A stretch of DNA of 46,575 nt. Source: Purshia tridentata (lineage: Eukaryota; Streptophyta; Magnoliopsida; Rosales; Rosaceae). The stretch spans positions 1 through 46,575 of the forward strand of contig QANT01003855.1 of the NCBI GenBank assembly GCA_003254885.1, read 5' to 3'. Below, piece after piece: positions 1 through 11,862 of the stretch; the first letter of the stretch is position 1, and every line of letters begins with the position of its first letter. Made by a program: the position numbers and the translations under genes. The notes beneath the pieces are model-generated. The model was not told where the DNA came from, made no database searches, and was given only the letters and a program-made list of their open reading frames with translations.

Positions 1-864
1 GGGTGGGGTGGGTCGGGGTGGTGGTGGACTGGTGGTGGTAAGGAGTGGCTGGGCCCTCTCAGTCCTTTTAATTTAGGTGGTGACTTGCAAATAGAGGTAT
101 AGTTCAGGTGGGTGATCTGCAAAAAAGCCTAAACGAAATGGACTAAAGTGAAAAATTGAAAAAGTTTAAGCACCTCTGGATCTAAAAAACGAATTGGAAG
201 ACTAAATTCGGAAATTGAAGAAAAGTTGAATGATTATTGCTCTTTATTTTTTATAATCAATTTTGTCTCTCATTTGAGTAACTTGGTGAGAACCTACTAG
301 AGGTTTGGTTCTTTATTGCAGTTGGCCAGGGTTTGGGCCTGCGTGCCCTTATTATTTTGGCTGTTGGGCTAGTAGGGTCTGCTGGTTGTCCTCTTTGATT
401 TGGGCTTGACTTCAGGCTTCTATTAAAAGAGGTTAGAGGTTAACTAATTAAATGATACAACAGCCGCTTGGCGCGTTATTTATTACATTAAGCTCGTGGA
501 ATGGACTTGTCATCAAACCGGCAAAACAAAAACAGCTTTCAATAACCCGCATAGATTTGTACGTGTTTGCTGCAATTCCATCTTAAGAAAGCCAATAAAA
601 TAAAATAAAAATGTATCTTCACTGTTTCTCCAAGCAATTCCTCTATCTATTCTCTATCAATCCTGACCTGAAAACCTCCATTTCTTGTTCGTTTTCGAAA
701 ACCTCTAGTCTAAGAAAGCTTCCCAACTACTACCCGCACGACGTCCCAACCATATACAATCTTCATATATACTGCCTTTTCAGCCTCTCTGATACGAAAA
801 CCGGAAGACCCATTTCGATTTTCAGTCGTATTTGGTCTCAGGGAGTGGCTTTCAGTGGGTCAAA
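1..864. other. Upstream region of the xylan synthase gene
   Basis: No gene is supported here. The first 18 bases hold four runs of three or more G, a quadruplex-type pattern. A TATATA stretch at 766-771 lies about 95 bases before the ATG at 865 and could be the TATA box of the downstream gene, with a CT-rich leader after it. The reading frame 611-868 has no recognisable family and starts upstream of that TATA. Confidence 0.5.
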
Positions 865-3616
865 ATGAGAATTCGCATGTCGGTTCTTGCTCTTATTTTT
901 CTCTGTGGTTTTTCTTGGGGAATTGGTGCTGAACAGAATGTACGTACAGAGCGAATTTCAGGTACGTCTCTCTTATTGTTCACTTAAAATTGGTTTCTAA
1001 GCTCTAAGCAGTTCCGTTTTTGCTACATTTGCCCAAATAGGCTGTCACTGGTTGTCATAGGCTCAGGTGTTTGACTAGCCCTTTTGTTGTTTCCATTAAG
1101 CTTCAGTTCAGAATAAGTGTTGAAACTCAGTGATTCTGTAATTCTGGTTTGTTCAGTATTCGAGGTTCATAATTTTTGGCTTTTCTTTTGATGACTTTCG
1201 TTGTAGGGTCAGATTGAGGGCTCTAGTTTTGGTCCACTCCGAGTTGATTAGTAGTTGCATTTAAATTTTATACAGGGTTCATACTGTAACTTGTATATGA
1301 AAGATGATTATCCATTAGTCATATTCCACATTCTTCTAATGTTTTTCACAAACATTACATTTACATCAAAGATTATACATGGAACATGGAAACTGGAAAA
1401 GAAAGGCTCCAATTGGTTTTTTAGAATGACTTTAAATTTCTGTTTCATAAGTTTTTTGCAGCATGTTATCTTGTTTGATGCATATTTTCCCAATTGACAT
1501 AATGGAAGAATGATGCAGGGAGTGCTGGTGATGTATTGGAGGATGATCCAGTTGGAAGGTTGAAAGTTTATGTGTATGAGCTGCCTAGCAAATACAACAA
1601 GAAAATCCTCCAGAAAGACCCCAGATGTCTCAATCATATGTTTGCTGCTGAGATCTTCATGCATAGGTTCCTCTTATCCAGCCCGGTTAGAACCCTAAAT
1701 CCTGAGGAAGCAGATTGGTTTTATACTCCTATATACACTACTTGTGACCTTACCCCCACTGGCTTGCCATTGCCCTTCAAATCACCACGGATGATGAGAA
1801 GTGCAATACAGCTCATATCTACAAACTGGCCTTATTGGAATCAAACTGAAGGAGCTAATCACTTCTTTGTTGTGCCCCATGACTTTGGAGCCTGCTTTCA
1901 TTACCAGGTAAGACCCTTCATATTCATACCTAACCATGATTTTTGGGGTTAAAGTAAAGTAATTTGTATCTGAGCATGAGAAACTTTATGAATTCGCAGT
2001 CCTGTCACAGTACACATTGCAAAGTAGAAGATAATAAAACCTCAATAAAAAGTTCATCCATTTCAGGATTGGAAAATAAAAATAGTAGGAAAGGATATTT
2101 ATACAATTCAGTCATTATGGCATAATTCGGTTGGGTTGCTGTGCTCTGTTTTGAGCTTCTGGTTTCATTTGGTCACCAATACTGTGTTCTGCAACATCCA
2201 TTGTATACATCTTCCAAGGAAGGTTTTTGTCTGTGGAATTTTCACAGTTCCGAATGAATGGCATATTTTAATTAGAGACCTGATGAATTTAGGAGGTTCA
2301 CTCGGAGACCATTGTAGTACATTTAAACATCTAAAAACAATGTCAAATCTTGAATATTTTGAGACATCCAAAATTCCTGAAAACTCTATGAGCTGTACTG
2401 TAACTACTGAGAGAATAAATTAAATTTGTATAAGCCATATTTGAACATAAATGCAAAATTACACACATTGTGAAATTAAAAGAAAATAAATCTTTTTTTT
2501 TATAAATAAACAAAAGGTACTTTAACTGAATTAAGCCTTTAAGATGTGTTCGCATTGCTTCTATCTTAGTCAGATGAGGGTTCCCAAAATTAACAAATGG
2601 TTACTTGTACTGGCCATGACTAATAAATGGTTTATACTATTCTGGCATTCTATAGGAAGAGAAAGCTATTGAACGAGGGATTCTTCCATTACTCCGGCGT
2701 GCCACCTTGGTTCAGACCTTTGGACAACGGAACCATGTATGCTTGAAGCAGGGTTCAATCACAATTCCTCCATATGCTCCACCACAAAAGATGCAGGCCC
2801 ACCTGATTCCTCAAGACACTCCACGGTCCATCTTTGTCTACTTCCGTGGTCTATTTTATGACATTAATAATGACCCTGAAGGTGGTTACTATGCAAGGTA
2901 CGCTTGTACTGAACTTTCAGACTACCTTAAAGGACAGTGAATTAACCATTTGAATTTTGTGAAACGTGTTTTCTCCATGCTGTTTTATAAGATGGGAATG
3001 CATGAACATGAAAGTTCATATCTGTAGCTTGCCTTCATGGTTTCATGCATGATCTTGTTGTATTAGATGCAAGTCCCTTTGACCCTTCCAATTGACTGAC
3101 AGAGGTGCAAGGGCAGCTGTTTGGGAGAATTTCAAGAACAATCCACTCTTTGACATCTCCACGAACCATCCAACTACATATTATGAAGACATGCAACGAG
3201 CTATATTCTGTTTATGCCCTCTGGGGTGGGCTCCATGGAGTCCGAGGCTAGTTGAAGCAGTGGTATTTGGTTGCATCCCTGTTATTATAGCTGATGATAT
3301 TGTTTTACCCTTTGCTGATGCTATCCCATGGGAAGAAATCGGGGTTTTTGTAGCTGAGGAAGATGTCCCTAACCTGGATACAATTCTCACTTCTATACCA
3401 CCAGAAGTAATTTTAAGGAAGCAAAGGTTGCTTGCAAATCCTTCAATGAAATGGGCAATGATGTTCCCACAACCTGCACAACCAGGGGATGCTTTCCATC
3501 AGATTCTAAACGGGCTGGCTCGCAAATTGCCCCATGCCCAGACTGTTTACTTGAAGGGTGATCAAAAGATTTTAAATTGGACAGCAGGTCCAGTGGGAGA
3601 CATGAAACCTTGGTGA
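865..3616 (+). CDS. IRX10L: Xylan beta-1,4-xylosyltransferase, GT47 exostosin family (IRX10/IRX10L type)
   Basis: Four exons join in frame: 865-961, 1519-1907, 2656-2897 and 3103-3616, giving 413 aa. The family extends the beta-1,4-xylan backbone of secondary cell walls in the Golgi lumen, working with IRX9/IRX14-type partners. Residues 1-22 are a hydrophobic signal or anchor. The exostosin domain then fills most of the protein, including VPHDFGACFHY near residue 155 and, in exon 4, CPLGWAPWSPRLVEA (281-295) followed by GCIPVIIADD (299-308), the typical nucleotide-sugar-binding part of GT47. The protein ends WTAGPVGDMKPW, as I recall for Arabidopsis IRX10 and IRX10L. The start is the only ATG giving a signal sequence in frame with exon 2. 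IRX10 and its paralogue IRX10L cannot be told apart with certainty here. The 3' UTR contains an imperfect direct repeat. Confidence 0.95.
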
Positions 3617-3707
3617 TGGAAGTAATCTTTTTGAGCAAAGGAGTTTTGGCATTGTATCCTGCCCAGTCACCAGTAACAAATTGAGAATTTTTCGGCTTGG
3701 CCTGTAC

Positions 3708-3961
3708 TGAAAATGTAAAAATTTTCTTCTTTGCTGAATTTTGTATAGGTGCTGGCATTAAGCAGATCCTTTCTGGATGCAGGATAGTTGATTCACTGAA
3801 TTTGCATTGTGCCTTTGTCCTGTGTTTTGTCAGTCCCCATTGGCATGTGTGAAAATGTAAGCTTCTTTCTTCTATACTGAATTTTGTATGGGTGCTAGAA
3901 TCAAGGAAATCCTTTGTGGAAACGAATAGTTGATGCATTGGATTTGGATATTCTTTGTGCC
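3708..3961 (+). repeat. Imperfect direct repeat in the 3' UTR
   Basis: Two diverged copies of about 106-112 bases lie at 3708-3813 and 3850-3961. Both begin TGAAAATGTAA, share CTGAATTTTGTAT(A/G)GGTGCT, ATAGTTGAT and a GGAT-rich middle, and end TGTGCC. About 36 bases separate them. The pattern indicates an old local duplication within the 3' UTR of the xylan synthase gene. Confidence 0.8.
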
Positions 3962-5198
3962 ACTGTAGTTAAAGTTCACAATTTTGATTTCAACAGATGG
4001 GTGTATCTGTTCATTAATGTCACAATAACTTATTTTTTCCAGTTTCTTTTATTGTCAAAGTGTTGGGAGGGGTCTTAACAAATGAGATTAACCCTTGAGC
4101 TACCATAAGGGTCGGTTTAAATGGGGTCAAGCAACTAACTAAAATATTTGATTAACTAGATAAGCCAAGTTGAAGAAATTCCTCAATTTTCATCATTTTG
4201 GCCCTAAAAATATCTGAAATTGTATGTTTAGTTGAAAAAAATATTTATATCCTACTTTCAAGTCTTTATTCTACCTACCAAGTACCATCACCACCTTGCT
4301 CTTGCTTGTGAGTGTGACAATGTTAATGTGCTTTTAACCCAAGTCAGCATTAAAATAGGCTGTTTAGATCTGAACAGTATCCTTAAAGTATATACAAATT
4401 CTATTCTTTTTACTATCTTGATCCAACACCAACATAGTTGCTGGTTTTTTAAAAATTTGAAGCATTAGAGAGCTGGTCGGTTTGACCAGAATTTTTTCCC
4501 CAATTGACTTTTAGTTTAGGTACGCACTAACAAACAATGAATTATGAGCATGAAGCAATATATTATATCAATCTCATGCTTCTCTTTTAATGAACAACAC
4601 CCAGATTGGCACTGGCAGGAGGCAGCAGCCAATTATTGATGTACCTGAAAGTCCTTCTTGAAGCCTTGAACTGCTTGTCAAATACTTAGTCAAGCTCTAA
4701 ATCTTGGAGAGTTCATTCCAAGTCTCCAACTCACAACTGCAGAATATGATGCAAAATTGTCTTCTCCTTCCATCCCTTCAATGCCACATGGACATGGTAT
4801 ACATCTTAATCAAACACTCAATATTGCGTCTAAATTAAGGTAAATTGACAATCTGCCTTTCAAAGTAGGCTTATTTGACAATCTAGAGTTCTCACTTCAA
4901 CAACATAAAAGTATTCACCCATATTGTAAACTGCATATTTACTCAATTTTGAAAGATAGCAATTGTAACCGGCCAAAAAAAACAAAGAAAGATAGCATTG
5001 AGTATTTTACTTCAATGAATATAGTAAAGGGCTCAATTTTTATTTTTTTTCAACAAGTACATTCATCCCATGATCATCCCATCCCATTCTATGATGATGA
5101 CTACCAGCTTGCCAAGTCAACAAGGTCATGGTCAGAGACTCAGAGGTGATAAATAACCAATCATAAAAAAAAAGCTTTTATCTTATTTGAAAGGAATA

Positions 5199-5206
5199 TG
5201 ACGTCA
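5199..5206. promoter_or_regulatory. Palindromic TGACGTCA bZIP-type site in the transaldolase promoter
   Basis: A perfect TGACGTCA lies about 180 bases before the probable TATA box of the transaldolase gene. TGA-class and related bZIP factors bind this core. Function is inferred from motif and position only. Confidence 0.4.
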
Positions 5207-5383
5207 GCATTGAGTAAGCGTTGGCATCCGCATGAAATGAAAACCGCGCAGCCAGCCAACTACCAGAACCAAGGGAAGGAAGGGAGTAGCAACTGTTGGC
5301 ATCGCTATAGAGTCACTGTCTCCACCTGCCGTTTTGGTAATACCGAAAAAGTCACAAAAACCTTTAAAAAAAAAAAAAAATCT

Positions 5384-5390
5384 TATAAAT
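5384..5390 (+). promoter_or_regulatory. Probable TATA box of the transaldolase gene
   Basis: TATAAAT lies 153 bases before the ATG at 5543. Transcription would start near 5415-5420 and give a CT-rich leader of about 125 bases. It follows a run of A residues and is the only good TATA match close to this gene. Confidence 0.45.
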
Positions 5391-5542
5391 TTTACATTAC
5401 AATCATCGTTTGTATCGTATCGTAATTTGGAGAAAACCCTTTTGTTTCCCAAGTCCTCCTCCTGAGTGCTTCTCACCAACCCCCTTTTGCTTTGCCCCTT
5501 CCTCCCACTCTCCCTTTCCTTCTGTGTGTCCTCTTTGATCTA

Positions 5543-8171
5543 ATGGCCTCCATTTCCAAGCTCTCGAATCCCAGCCCTGCTTCGTCTTTATCGTCCAACT
5601 TCAACCCCAGAACTTCCCACCCCAAGTGTTTGATCGCTTTTCTCACCACACCCACCACCAACTTCAACTCCAAAGTTTCTTCTTCCAAGTTGTCCGTACG
5701 AAGCAAGCCGTCTCTCAAGGGCTCTTTGGTGTAAGCTTTGATCCCTTTTTCGTTCTACTATTATTGGGTTTTCCTTTTTGTATCTATCTTTCATATAAAT
5801 GCTCTATTTTGCGCTTTGTTTGATTTGTTTGCTCTATTTTCGTATTTTGTGTTGAGAGTTGTCTTGTTTGTTTAGTCTTTTGGGTTGCTAATTGATTGTG
5901 AATAAAAAACGTTGCTCACTTTGGTTACTTTTTGCAGTGTTAGATGTTCTCAAGCTGATGCAAATGGAAGTCCAACGAAGAGAACATATCTCCATGATCT
6001 CTACGAGAAGGAAGGGCAGAGTCCATGGTATGATAACCTCTGCCGACCTGTTACCGATCTGCTTCCGCTTATTGCAAGCGGGGTTAGAGGTGTAACTAGT
6101 AACCCAGCGGTAATTTTACTTGGTTTGCTCTTTTTATTATGTTTTTTTGTTTTCCGAACGTTGCTTACTATGTATTTCTTGATTTAAAATCAAATGAGAA
6201 ATGGGGTTGGAAGTGAATTTACCAAAATGTTAGTTGTAAATTGTTTCTTTAAACACGCGTTCTGTGGTTTTCATGTATTATTTGAAATCTGATCTCACTA
6301 ACTCTTTTTAATGTATGATTTCAGATTTTCCAGAAAGCAATATCAACTTCAAATGCTTACAATGACCAATTCAGGTATTTACGATGATTATCTTGGTAGG
6401 GAGGGGTTGTGGTTGGGGGGTATTTTAGTTGAATCATGTGTATATATTAAGATAACAGTAATCTATTCGACTCTAATGAATTTATCAGTTGTTCTAGTAG
6501 AGGATTCTACTTCATTAGAGATAGTTTGTAGAATGATCCTATACAGAACTCACTCAAGTTGCTGGTTGTAGGCTATGAGCATCTATGACTGGGAAGTTGG
6601 ATGACTTTATATAGTCCAACATTTTTAATCGGCATACGCCCTGATTCACTGTTTTCATATGTTGATGACTTAAATTAATGGAATTTGCAGAGAACTTGTA
6701 CATTCTGGAAAAGACATTGAGAGTGCATATTGGGAACTTGTGGTGAAGGACATTCAAGATGCGTCCAAACTTTTTGAGCCAATCTATGATCAAACTGATG
6801 CTGGTGATGGTTATGTATCTGTTGAAGTTTCGCCCAGACTTGCTGATGACACTGAAGGGACTATCGAGGCTGCAAAATGGCTACATAAAGTGGTTAACCG
6901 CCCCAATGTCTACATAAAGATTCCTGCTACTGCTCCATGCATCCCTTCAATTAAGGAAGTTATAGCAAATGGCATAAGTGTCAATGTGACTGTAAGTTTA
7001 AATCTATTTTTTCTTTTTCTTTTTTCTTCTCTTTGGGGTAAAATTCTATGCATCTTTACTTAGCTCAGAATAGGTGGCCAACAAAGTTGTTGGAAAGTAG
7101 GTCCGAAGTGAATTGTTATTCTTTGGGGTGGTATGGTTGAATATCATCTTGAGCAAGTGATCTTTGATCTTTTTGGGCCTTTATCATAAGTTTTCAGGAG
7201 GAGGTGGCATCACCCTCTCATTCATCTGAGCTTTTTAGTATTATAACTTGTGTTCTTCCATTATATAATCAGACTGCAATTCCCATATGATAGAATGTTG
7301 ATTCTTGCTTTCTCTTAATTTGTACACACAGCTTATTTTCTCTCTCACTAGATATGAAGAGGTCATTGATGCTTACTTGGATGGCCTTGAGGCTTCCGGG
7401 CTAAATGACCTCTCCAGAGTCACAAGTGTTGCTTCCTTCTTTGTCAGTAGGGTGGACACCCTTATTGACAAGTTGCTTGAGAAAATTGGAACCCCAGAGG
7501 CCCTTGACCTTCGAGGAAAGGTAAATCATGTTCAACTTCATTTTTCTTTTTTGAGGAATAAGAAACCTAGAAGGTATAAGACCAAAAAAGAAACCTAGAA
7601 GGTAGAGTTTTGCTGATGTCATGAGTTGAATGTTTTAGGCTGCAGTAGCTCAAGCTGGTTTAGCGTACCAACTCTACCAGAAGAAATTCTCTGGCCCTAG
7701 ATGGGAGGCTTTGGTGAAAAAGGGTGCTAAGAAGCAGAGGTTGCTGTGGGCCTCAACCAGTGTCAAGAATCCTGCCTACCCTGATACTTTATATGTTGCT
7801 CCTCTCATAGGCCCTGACACGGTGAGCCATCCTCTATCAAACCTGATATTGTTAACTTTGTAGTTTTCGGTATAAATTTGTTGATTGATATTGCTAAACA
7901 TTTGATGCCAATTTTCCTTTTTCAGGTGTCAACCATGCCAGATCAAGCTCTCCAAGCATTTGTTGATCACGGTACTGTTTCAAGGACAATTGATTCCAAT
8001 GTATCTGAGGCTGAAGGCATTTACAGTGCACTTGAGAAGTTAGGAATTGACTGGAGCTATGTTGGTTCCCAACTCGAAATCGAAGGGGTGGACTCGTTCA
8101 AGAAGAGTTTTGACAGCCTGCTTGATACTCTGCAAGAGAAGGCCAACTCCCTTAAATTGGTTAGTCTGTAA
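5543..8171 (+). CDS. TRA2: Transaldolase, plastid-targeted
   Basis: Seven exons join in frame: 5543-5730, 5938-6109, 6325-6374, 6691-6991, 7332-7520, 7639-7821 and 7926-8171, giving 442 aa. Transaldolase moves a dihydroxyacetone unit from sedoheptulose 7-phosphate to glyceraldehyde 3-phosphate in the non-oxidative pentose phosphate pathway. The first 60-65 residues are rich in Ser, Thr, Asn and basic residues with almost no acids, as in a chloroplast transit peptide. The barrel follows, with GVTSNP at 114-119 and the Schiff-base lysine expected at K213 in [10 protein letters not shown]. Later blocks include [15 protein letters not shown] and [11 protein letters not shown]. The 50-base exon 3 has proper borders on both sides. 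The symbol rests on recalled similarity to Arabidopsis At5g13420, whose neighbours also match. FKBP19 follows 0.9 kb downstream on the same strand. Confidence 0.95.
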
Positions 8172-8200
8172 GATGTGAGGGTTACACACTTGTGTGAATT

Positions 8201-8206
8201 AATAAA
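8201..8206 (+). terminator. Poly(A) signal of the transaldolase gene
   Basis: Canonical AATAAA, 30 bases after the stop codon, followed by T-rich sequence. It is a candidate near-upstream element for 3' end formation; plant poly(A) signals are loose and alternative sites are likely. Confidence 0.4.
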
Positions 8207-8869
8207 AGCCTGCTGGGGGTTCTGTTTTCCTGTAAATTTAGTCGAGCACTTTGTAAGACATTATGTTTGATGAGTTCATACCGACTTTTAGTTGAGTGAG
8301 ATATTATGTTTCGCTCTTGCTCTAGTGTTTGGCATTGTTTTTTTCCCACACCCTCTTCCCTTCTCGTTGGTAATGTATCAGGGCGTTTGATTAAACGAAT
8401 CAAAGTTAAGTTCTTAAGCAAATTACCTTCAGGAATGTAAATTTGATGCATTGCTTACTGGTTGACCATTCAGTGAACGGATGAAATACATGGGCAATGT
8501 GTACTAACCCGACCCGGCACATTCCATTTGCCTGTAGTAGTTATCTCACATTCTACACGTTGGCATCACTGCACGAAGAAATTATAACATTATCAGGTAC
8601 TTGAAATTTGGGTCATAATGTTTGACACGAACACGTATTCGGATTTTTCGAAATTGTGTTTGTTCGTTTAACATGATTAATGAACATTTTTTGTTTCAGG
8701 TTACATAGAAATGTTATGAATTGACATACGTAACGTTTTCATGTAGTTCATTAATTTGACATTGGTATGATATATTTAAATGCTAAAGTTAAAATCTAAT
8801 GAACGCTTATTGATGATAAAAACAAAAACAAAAAAAACAATGAAATTAGCTCCCTTTTTCTCGAAGACC

Positions 8870-8896
8870 TGAGGTTACAGCCTATAGGTAACCTCA
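8870..8896. repeat. Small perfect inverted repeat in the FKBP19 promoter
   Basis: Nine-base arms TGAGGTTAC and GTAACCTCA flank a nine-base spacer. The repeat runs straight into an E-box palindrome CACATGTG at 8895-8902, about 50 bases before the probable TATA box. It could be a dimeric factor site or chance. Confidence 0.5.
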
Positions 8897-8947
8897 CATG
8901 TGTCCAAAAATGAAACTATCCAATAAGAAAAGAAAAGAGTAATAAAA

Positions 8948-8955
8948 TATAAAAG
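8948..8955 (+). promoter_or_regulatory. Probable TATA box of FKBP19
   Basis: TATAAAAG lies 100 bases before the ATG at 9048, which predicts a 5' leader of about 65-70 bases rich in C and T. Confidence 0.5.
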
Positions 8956-9047
8956 CTGAGGCCGTTATCTTCCCGCGAAACACTTCTCCAGTCCCCCATT
9001 TCACAGTTCACCTTCTTCTCCCTAATCAAGCAGCAACCTCTACCTAA

Positions 9048-11127
9048 ATGGCTTCAATCTCAGCCGTTGGATCTCCGCCGCGACCGCTGACATCATCATT
9101 CGCTAGTAAACCTTCAACCCCGGCACGTAGTTCTGAGTTTACTCGCTGTTCGATGTGTCGGAGACGGCGGGGAGCTCAATCTGTTCTGGATTCAAGTGCA
9201 GGCGGAGGCGGTTAGTAAAATTAGCCACGACCCATGAAAATTCAGAGTTTGTATGTTTCTCTCAATATTTAAGTTTGAATAATTTTGATAGGTGGAACTG
9301 GAAGCAATCTCGTGAGTACTAGGCGATTTATTGAGCGTAGAAGTATTGTTTTTTCATCCATTGGTACTGTAGCTGCATCGTTTTGTAATGCTTTGGAGGA
9401 AGGAATAGCCCTGGCTTCTCAATTTGCAGACAGTAATTTTCTTTTTTTTCCTTTTTCCTAATGCTGCTTTATATATAAGTGCTTCTACAAGCTGGGTAGC
9501 AATTTAAGCATATTACTTGCTGATTATGATTGCATTGAAAATGTTTTTTTTTTTCTACTACTCACAGTGCCAGCAATTAGAGGGAAGGACTATGGCAAGT
9601 CCAAAATGAGTTATCCAGACTACACAGAAACTGAGTCAGGTCTTCAGTATAAGGTCACTTTTAGTGGAACATAACATAACCTCCTTGTTTTAGTTACATC
9701 ATTAGCTCTTCGAAGTTTTAGTTTCTTTGTTTTAATTATATATGTAAGAACAATGCAGGACTTGCGAATTGGAGATGGCCCCAAACCCAAGGTTGGAGAG
9801 ACAGTAGTGGTAAGCCACCCATTCTTTGAGTGCATGCTTTTGAGTTTTCACTTGGGTTTTCACTTTTCATGTGGTAACCGGGCATTTTATATCTAGATGA
9901 GGTGTGTGTTTGAAATTAAATAAAATTTGTTTCAATGAATTTGTCTCTGTACTCTGCAGTATAAAAAACTATGAACAAATTTCCGTTTGTTTGGATAGAA
10001 GTTTTAGATGAAGCCAACCTAGAAACCTCTCAAGTAAAGCAAGAGCTAGAAATATCCCTATATATTAAATTGGCAAAGCCTGAGGTTTAAACAGATTCAT
10101 GCAGACTTGCAATACTTAGACGCAACTGTTTTAGCTTCAAGTTGGGTTCTTTGTAATGGTTTATGATCTTTGGATGCATTCCAGGTTGATTGGGACGGTT
10201 ACACTATAGGATACTATGGCCGTATATTTGAAGCTCGGAATAAGACAAAGGGTGGTTCATTTGAGGTATGGAGTCCTTCTCATCCATTAAATCTGAACTT
10301 CATAGCATCGCATAAACTTTAATTAACAGACTCTGTTAATTGGTTTCTCAAATGTAGGGTGATGACAAGGCCTTTTTCAAATTTAGAGTAGGATCTCAAG
10401 AGGTGAGAAATTTGTGACCCAATTGAGCCAAACAATCTTTGCCTTTATTAGTGTGTTTTGTTTTTTCTCTACAATATATGAGATTACATAATTAAGGTAC
10501 TGTTTGTTGTTATTATAATATAATGCAACTGTATAGATTAGGATTCAGTTGGGATAATGAACTACTCATTTACATTGTACCATGGAGCTTGTGTTCATTT
10601 GCTTTTTTAGCATGTACTTAGTTGAAATACTTGATGAGTGGTCTCTAATGGTGCCTTGTGGTTATTGAATCTTCAGGTAATACCAGCTTTTGAGGAAGCT
10701 ATTTCAGGCATGGCTCTTGGTGGCATTAGAAGGTGCTGCATCTTTGTTTCTGTAGCATATAGCCTTTGCTTAAGGAATTTTCAAGTAGTTAGGTTGAATC
10801 CACAATATAATACACATTATACACCGCATAATATATGCAACTTTCACAATCTAGTTCACAGTGATGCAGGATCATAGTGCCCCCAGAATTGGGATATCCT
10901 GACAATGACTACAGCAAGAGTGGCCCAAGACCCACTACTTTTTCGGTATTTCTTGCATCCTTTTTGGTGATTCTTGTAATCCAATTTTTTAAATTGTGCT
11001 CTTATGAAGGTGCAATGTTGATGTGTCACAGGGCCAACGAGCCTTGGATTTTGTGCTGAGGAACCAAGGGCTGATAGACAAGACTCTTCTGTTTGATATT
11101 GAGCTCATTAAGATCATACCAAATTGA
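9048..11127 (+). CDS. FKBP19: FKBP-type peptidyl-prolyl isomerase-like protein, thylakoid lumen (FKBP19)
   Basis: Nine exons join in frame: 9048-9210, 9292-9432, 9568-9653, 9759-9809, 10185-10265, 10358-10402, 10677-10732, 10870-10945 and 11032-11127, giving 264 aa. A Ser-, Pro- and Arg-rich transit peptide is followed by a second signal with twin arginines at 70-71, a hydrophobic stretch (73-86) and ALA at 94-96. This is a bipartite lumen-targeting sequence of Tat type. The FKBP domain covers about 131-264 and includes VVVDWDGYTIGYYGRIFEARN, VIPAFEEAISGM and IIVPPELGYP. Several residues that form the active site in FKBP12 are replaced: the FD pair by FE, and the tryptophan after VIP by phenylalanine. 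Isomerase activity may be weak, and a chaperone or scaffold role is plausible. The neighbour pair with transaldolase matches recalled Arabidopsis At5g13410/At5g13420. Confidence 0.93.
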
Positions 11128-11862
11128 TTTCCTTTCAAGTTCAACATTTTTTACAGGAAATCTCATAGTTGGCCAAAGATTTGGTATATATATCATGAGT
11201 TTCTTGTTTAATATAGGAGGATGAAAGATCTGAATTAGCTGAGGAAGCCGGTTTGGTAGATACCACCAATTTCGAAGAGCTTGAAGCTATATTTCTACAG
11301 AGCTGAGTTATTACTTAATTCTTCATCGCTTGCTTGAAATCAAAACTCTGGCAGGTAGCTAATTTGTCCCTACCACCCAGTAGTGCTTGCTTATCAAATT
11401 TTTTTTTTCTTTCGTTTTTTTTGTATTTGATAAGCTTGTTGTAATATATTCCTAATGCAATACATCTTATAGTTAAAGGATTATATTGCATCAGCTAAGC
11501 TGGTAAAGTGGCAATGATTAGCCTTTCTGGTGCATAAATTACTTCTTTATACATGTAGCATAGATCTTGTTCTCAAGTGTCAGTTGGATGCTTGCAAAGC
11601 TATCGTTGTTTTTCAATTTTTTACGAGGAAAATTTCGCAGTCCACTCGAATTAAAGTCAAAACCCTAATACTTTTTGTACGTACCCTTTTCTTCTCCAAC
11701 CTAAAGGAAAAAGAATAGCATGCAATATGTTAAAAGGCCACATACATGATGTGAAGGAAGAAGGATAGTGATGATGCTCTGTGAAGGGCTCGATAGTGTC
11801 CTTGATGGCCTTGACCGATACCCTCTTTTGGGCACCCACCATAGACCCCAGTGTTGTTGCCA
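11128..11862. other. Convergent intergenic region between FKBP19 and CYP51
   Basis: The two genes point toward each other here. The left part holds an exon-like open stretch at 11217-11306, described separately. T-rich and A-rich sequence suited to 3' ends follows. The 68-codon frame that begins at the CYP51 stop on the minus strand is treated as 3' UTR. Confidence 0.5.
11217..11306 (+). other. Orphan exon-like open stretch after FKBP19
   Basis: A pyrimidine-rich acceptor-like site (TTTAATATAG) at 11216 is followed by 29 codons and a stop. The acidic peptide begins EDERSELAEEAGLVDT and ends FEELEAIFLQS. Composition and codon use look like the conserved C-terminus of a real protein. No family is recognised. 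The FKBP19 stop at 11125-11127 separates it from that frame, so it is either an alternative last exon joined from inside exon 9 or earlier, or the relic of a lost gene. Confidence 0.3.

Larger units (their letters stand above)
3617..5542. other. Intergenic region between the xylan synthase and transaldolase genes
   Basis: The left part is the IRX10L-type 3' UTR with an imperfect direct repeat (3708-3813 and 3850-3961). From about 4000 to 5150 it is AT-rich with no coding signature. The right end carries the transaldolase promoter: a TGACGTCA palindrome at 5199-5206 and a TATAAAT box at 5384-5390. Confidence 0.6.
8172..9047. other. Intergenic region between transaldolase and FKBP19
   Basis: A poly(A) signal AATAAA lies at 8201-8206, 30 bases after the transaldolase stop. 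The right part is the FKBP19 promoter: an inverted repeat at 8870-8896, a CACATGTG palindrome at 8895-8902 and TATAAAAG at 8948-8955. No coding region is seen. Confidence 0.6.

Noticed and set aside
611..868. 85-codon frame whose stop overlaps the xylan synthase ATG (ATGA)
   Set aside because: It starts upstream of the likely TATA box at 766, so it is probably not transcribed in full, and the peptide resembles no protein. The overlap is taken as chance.
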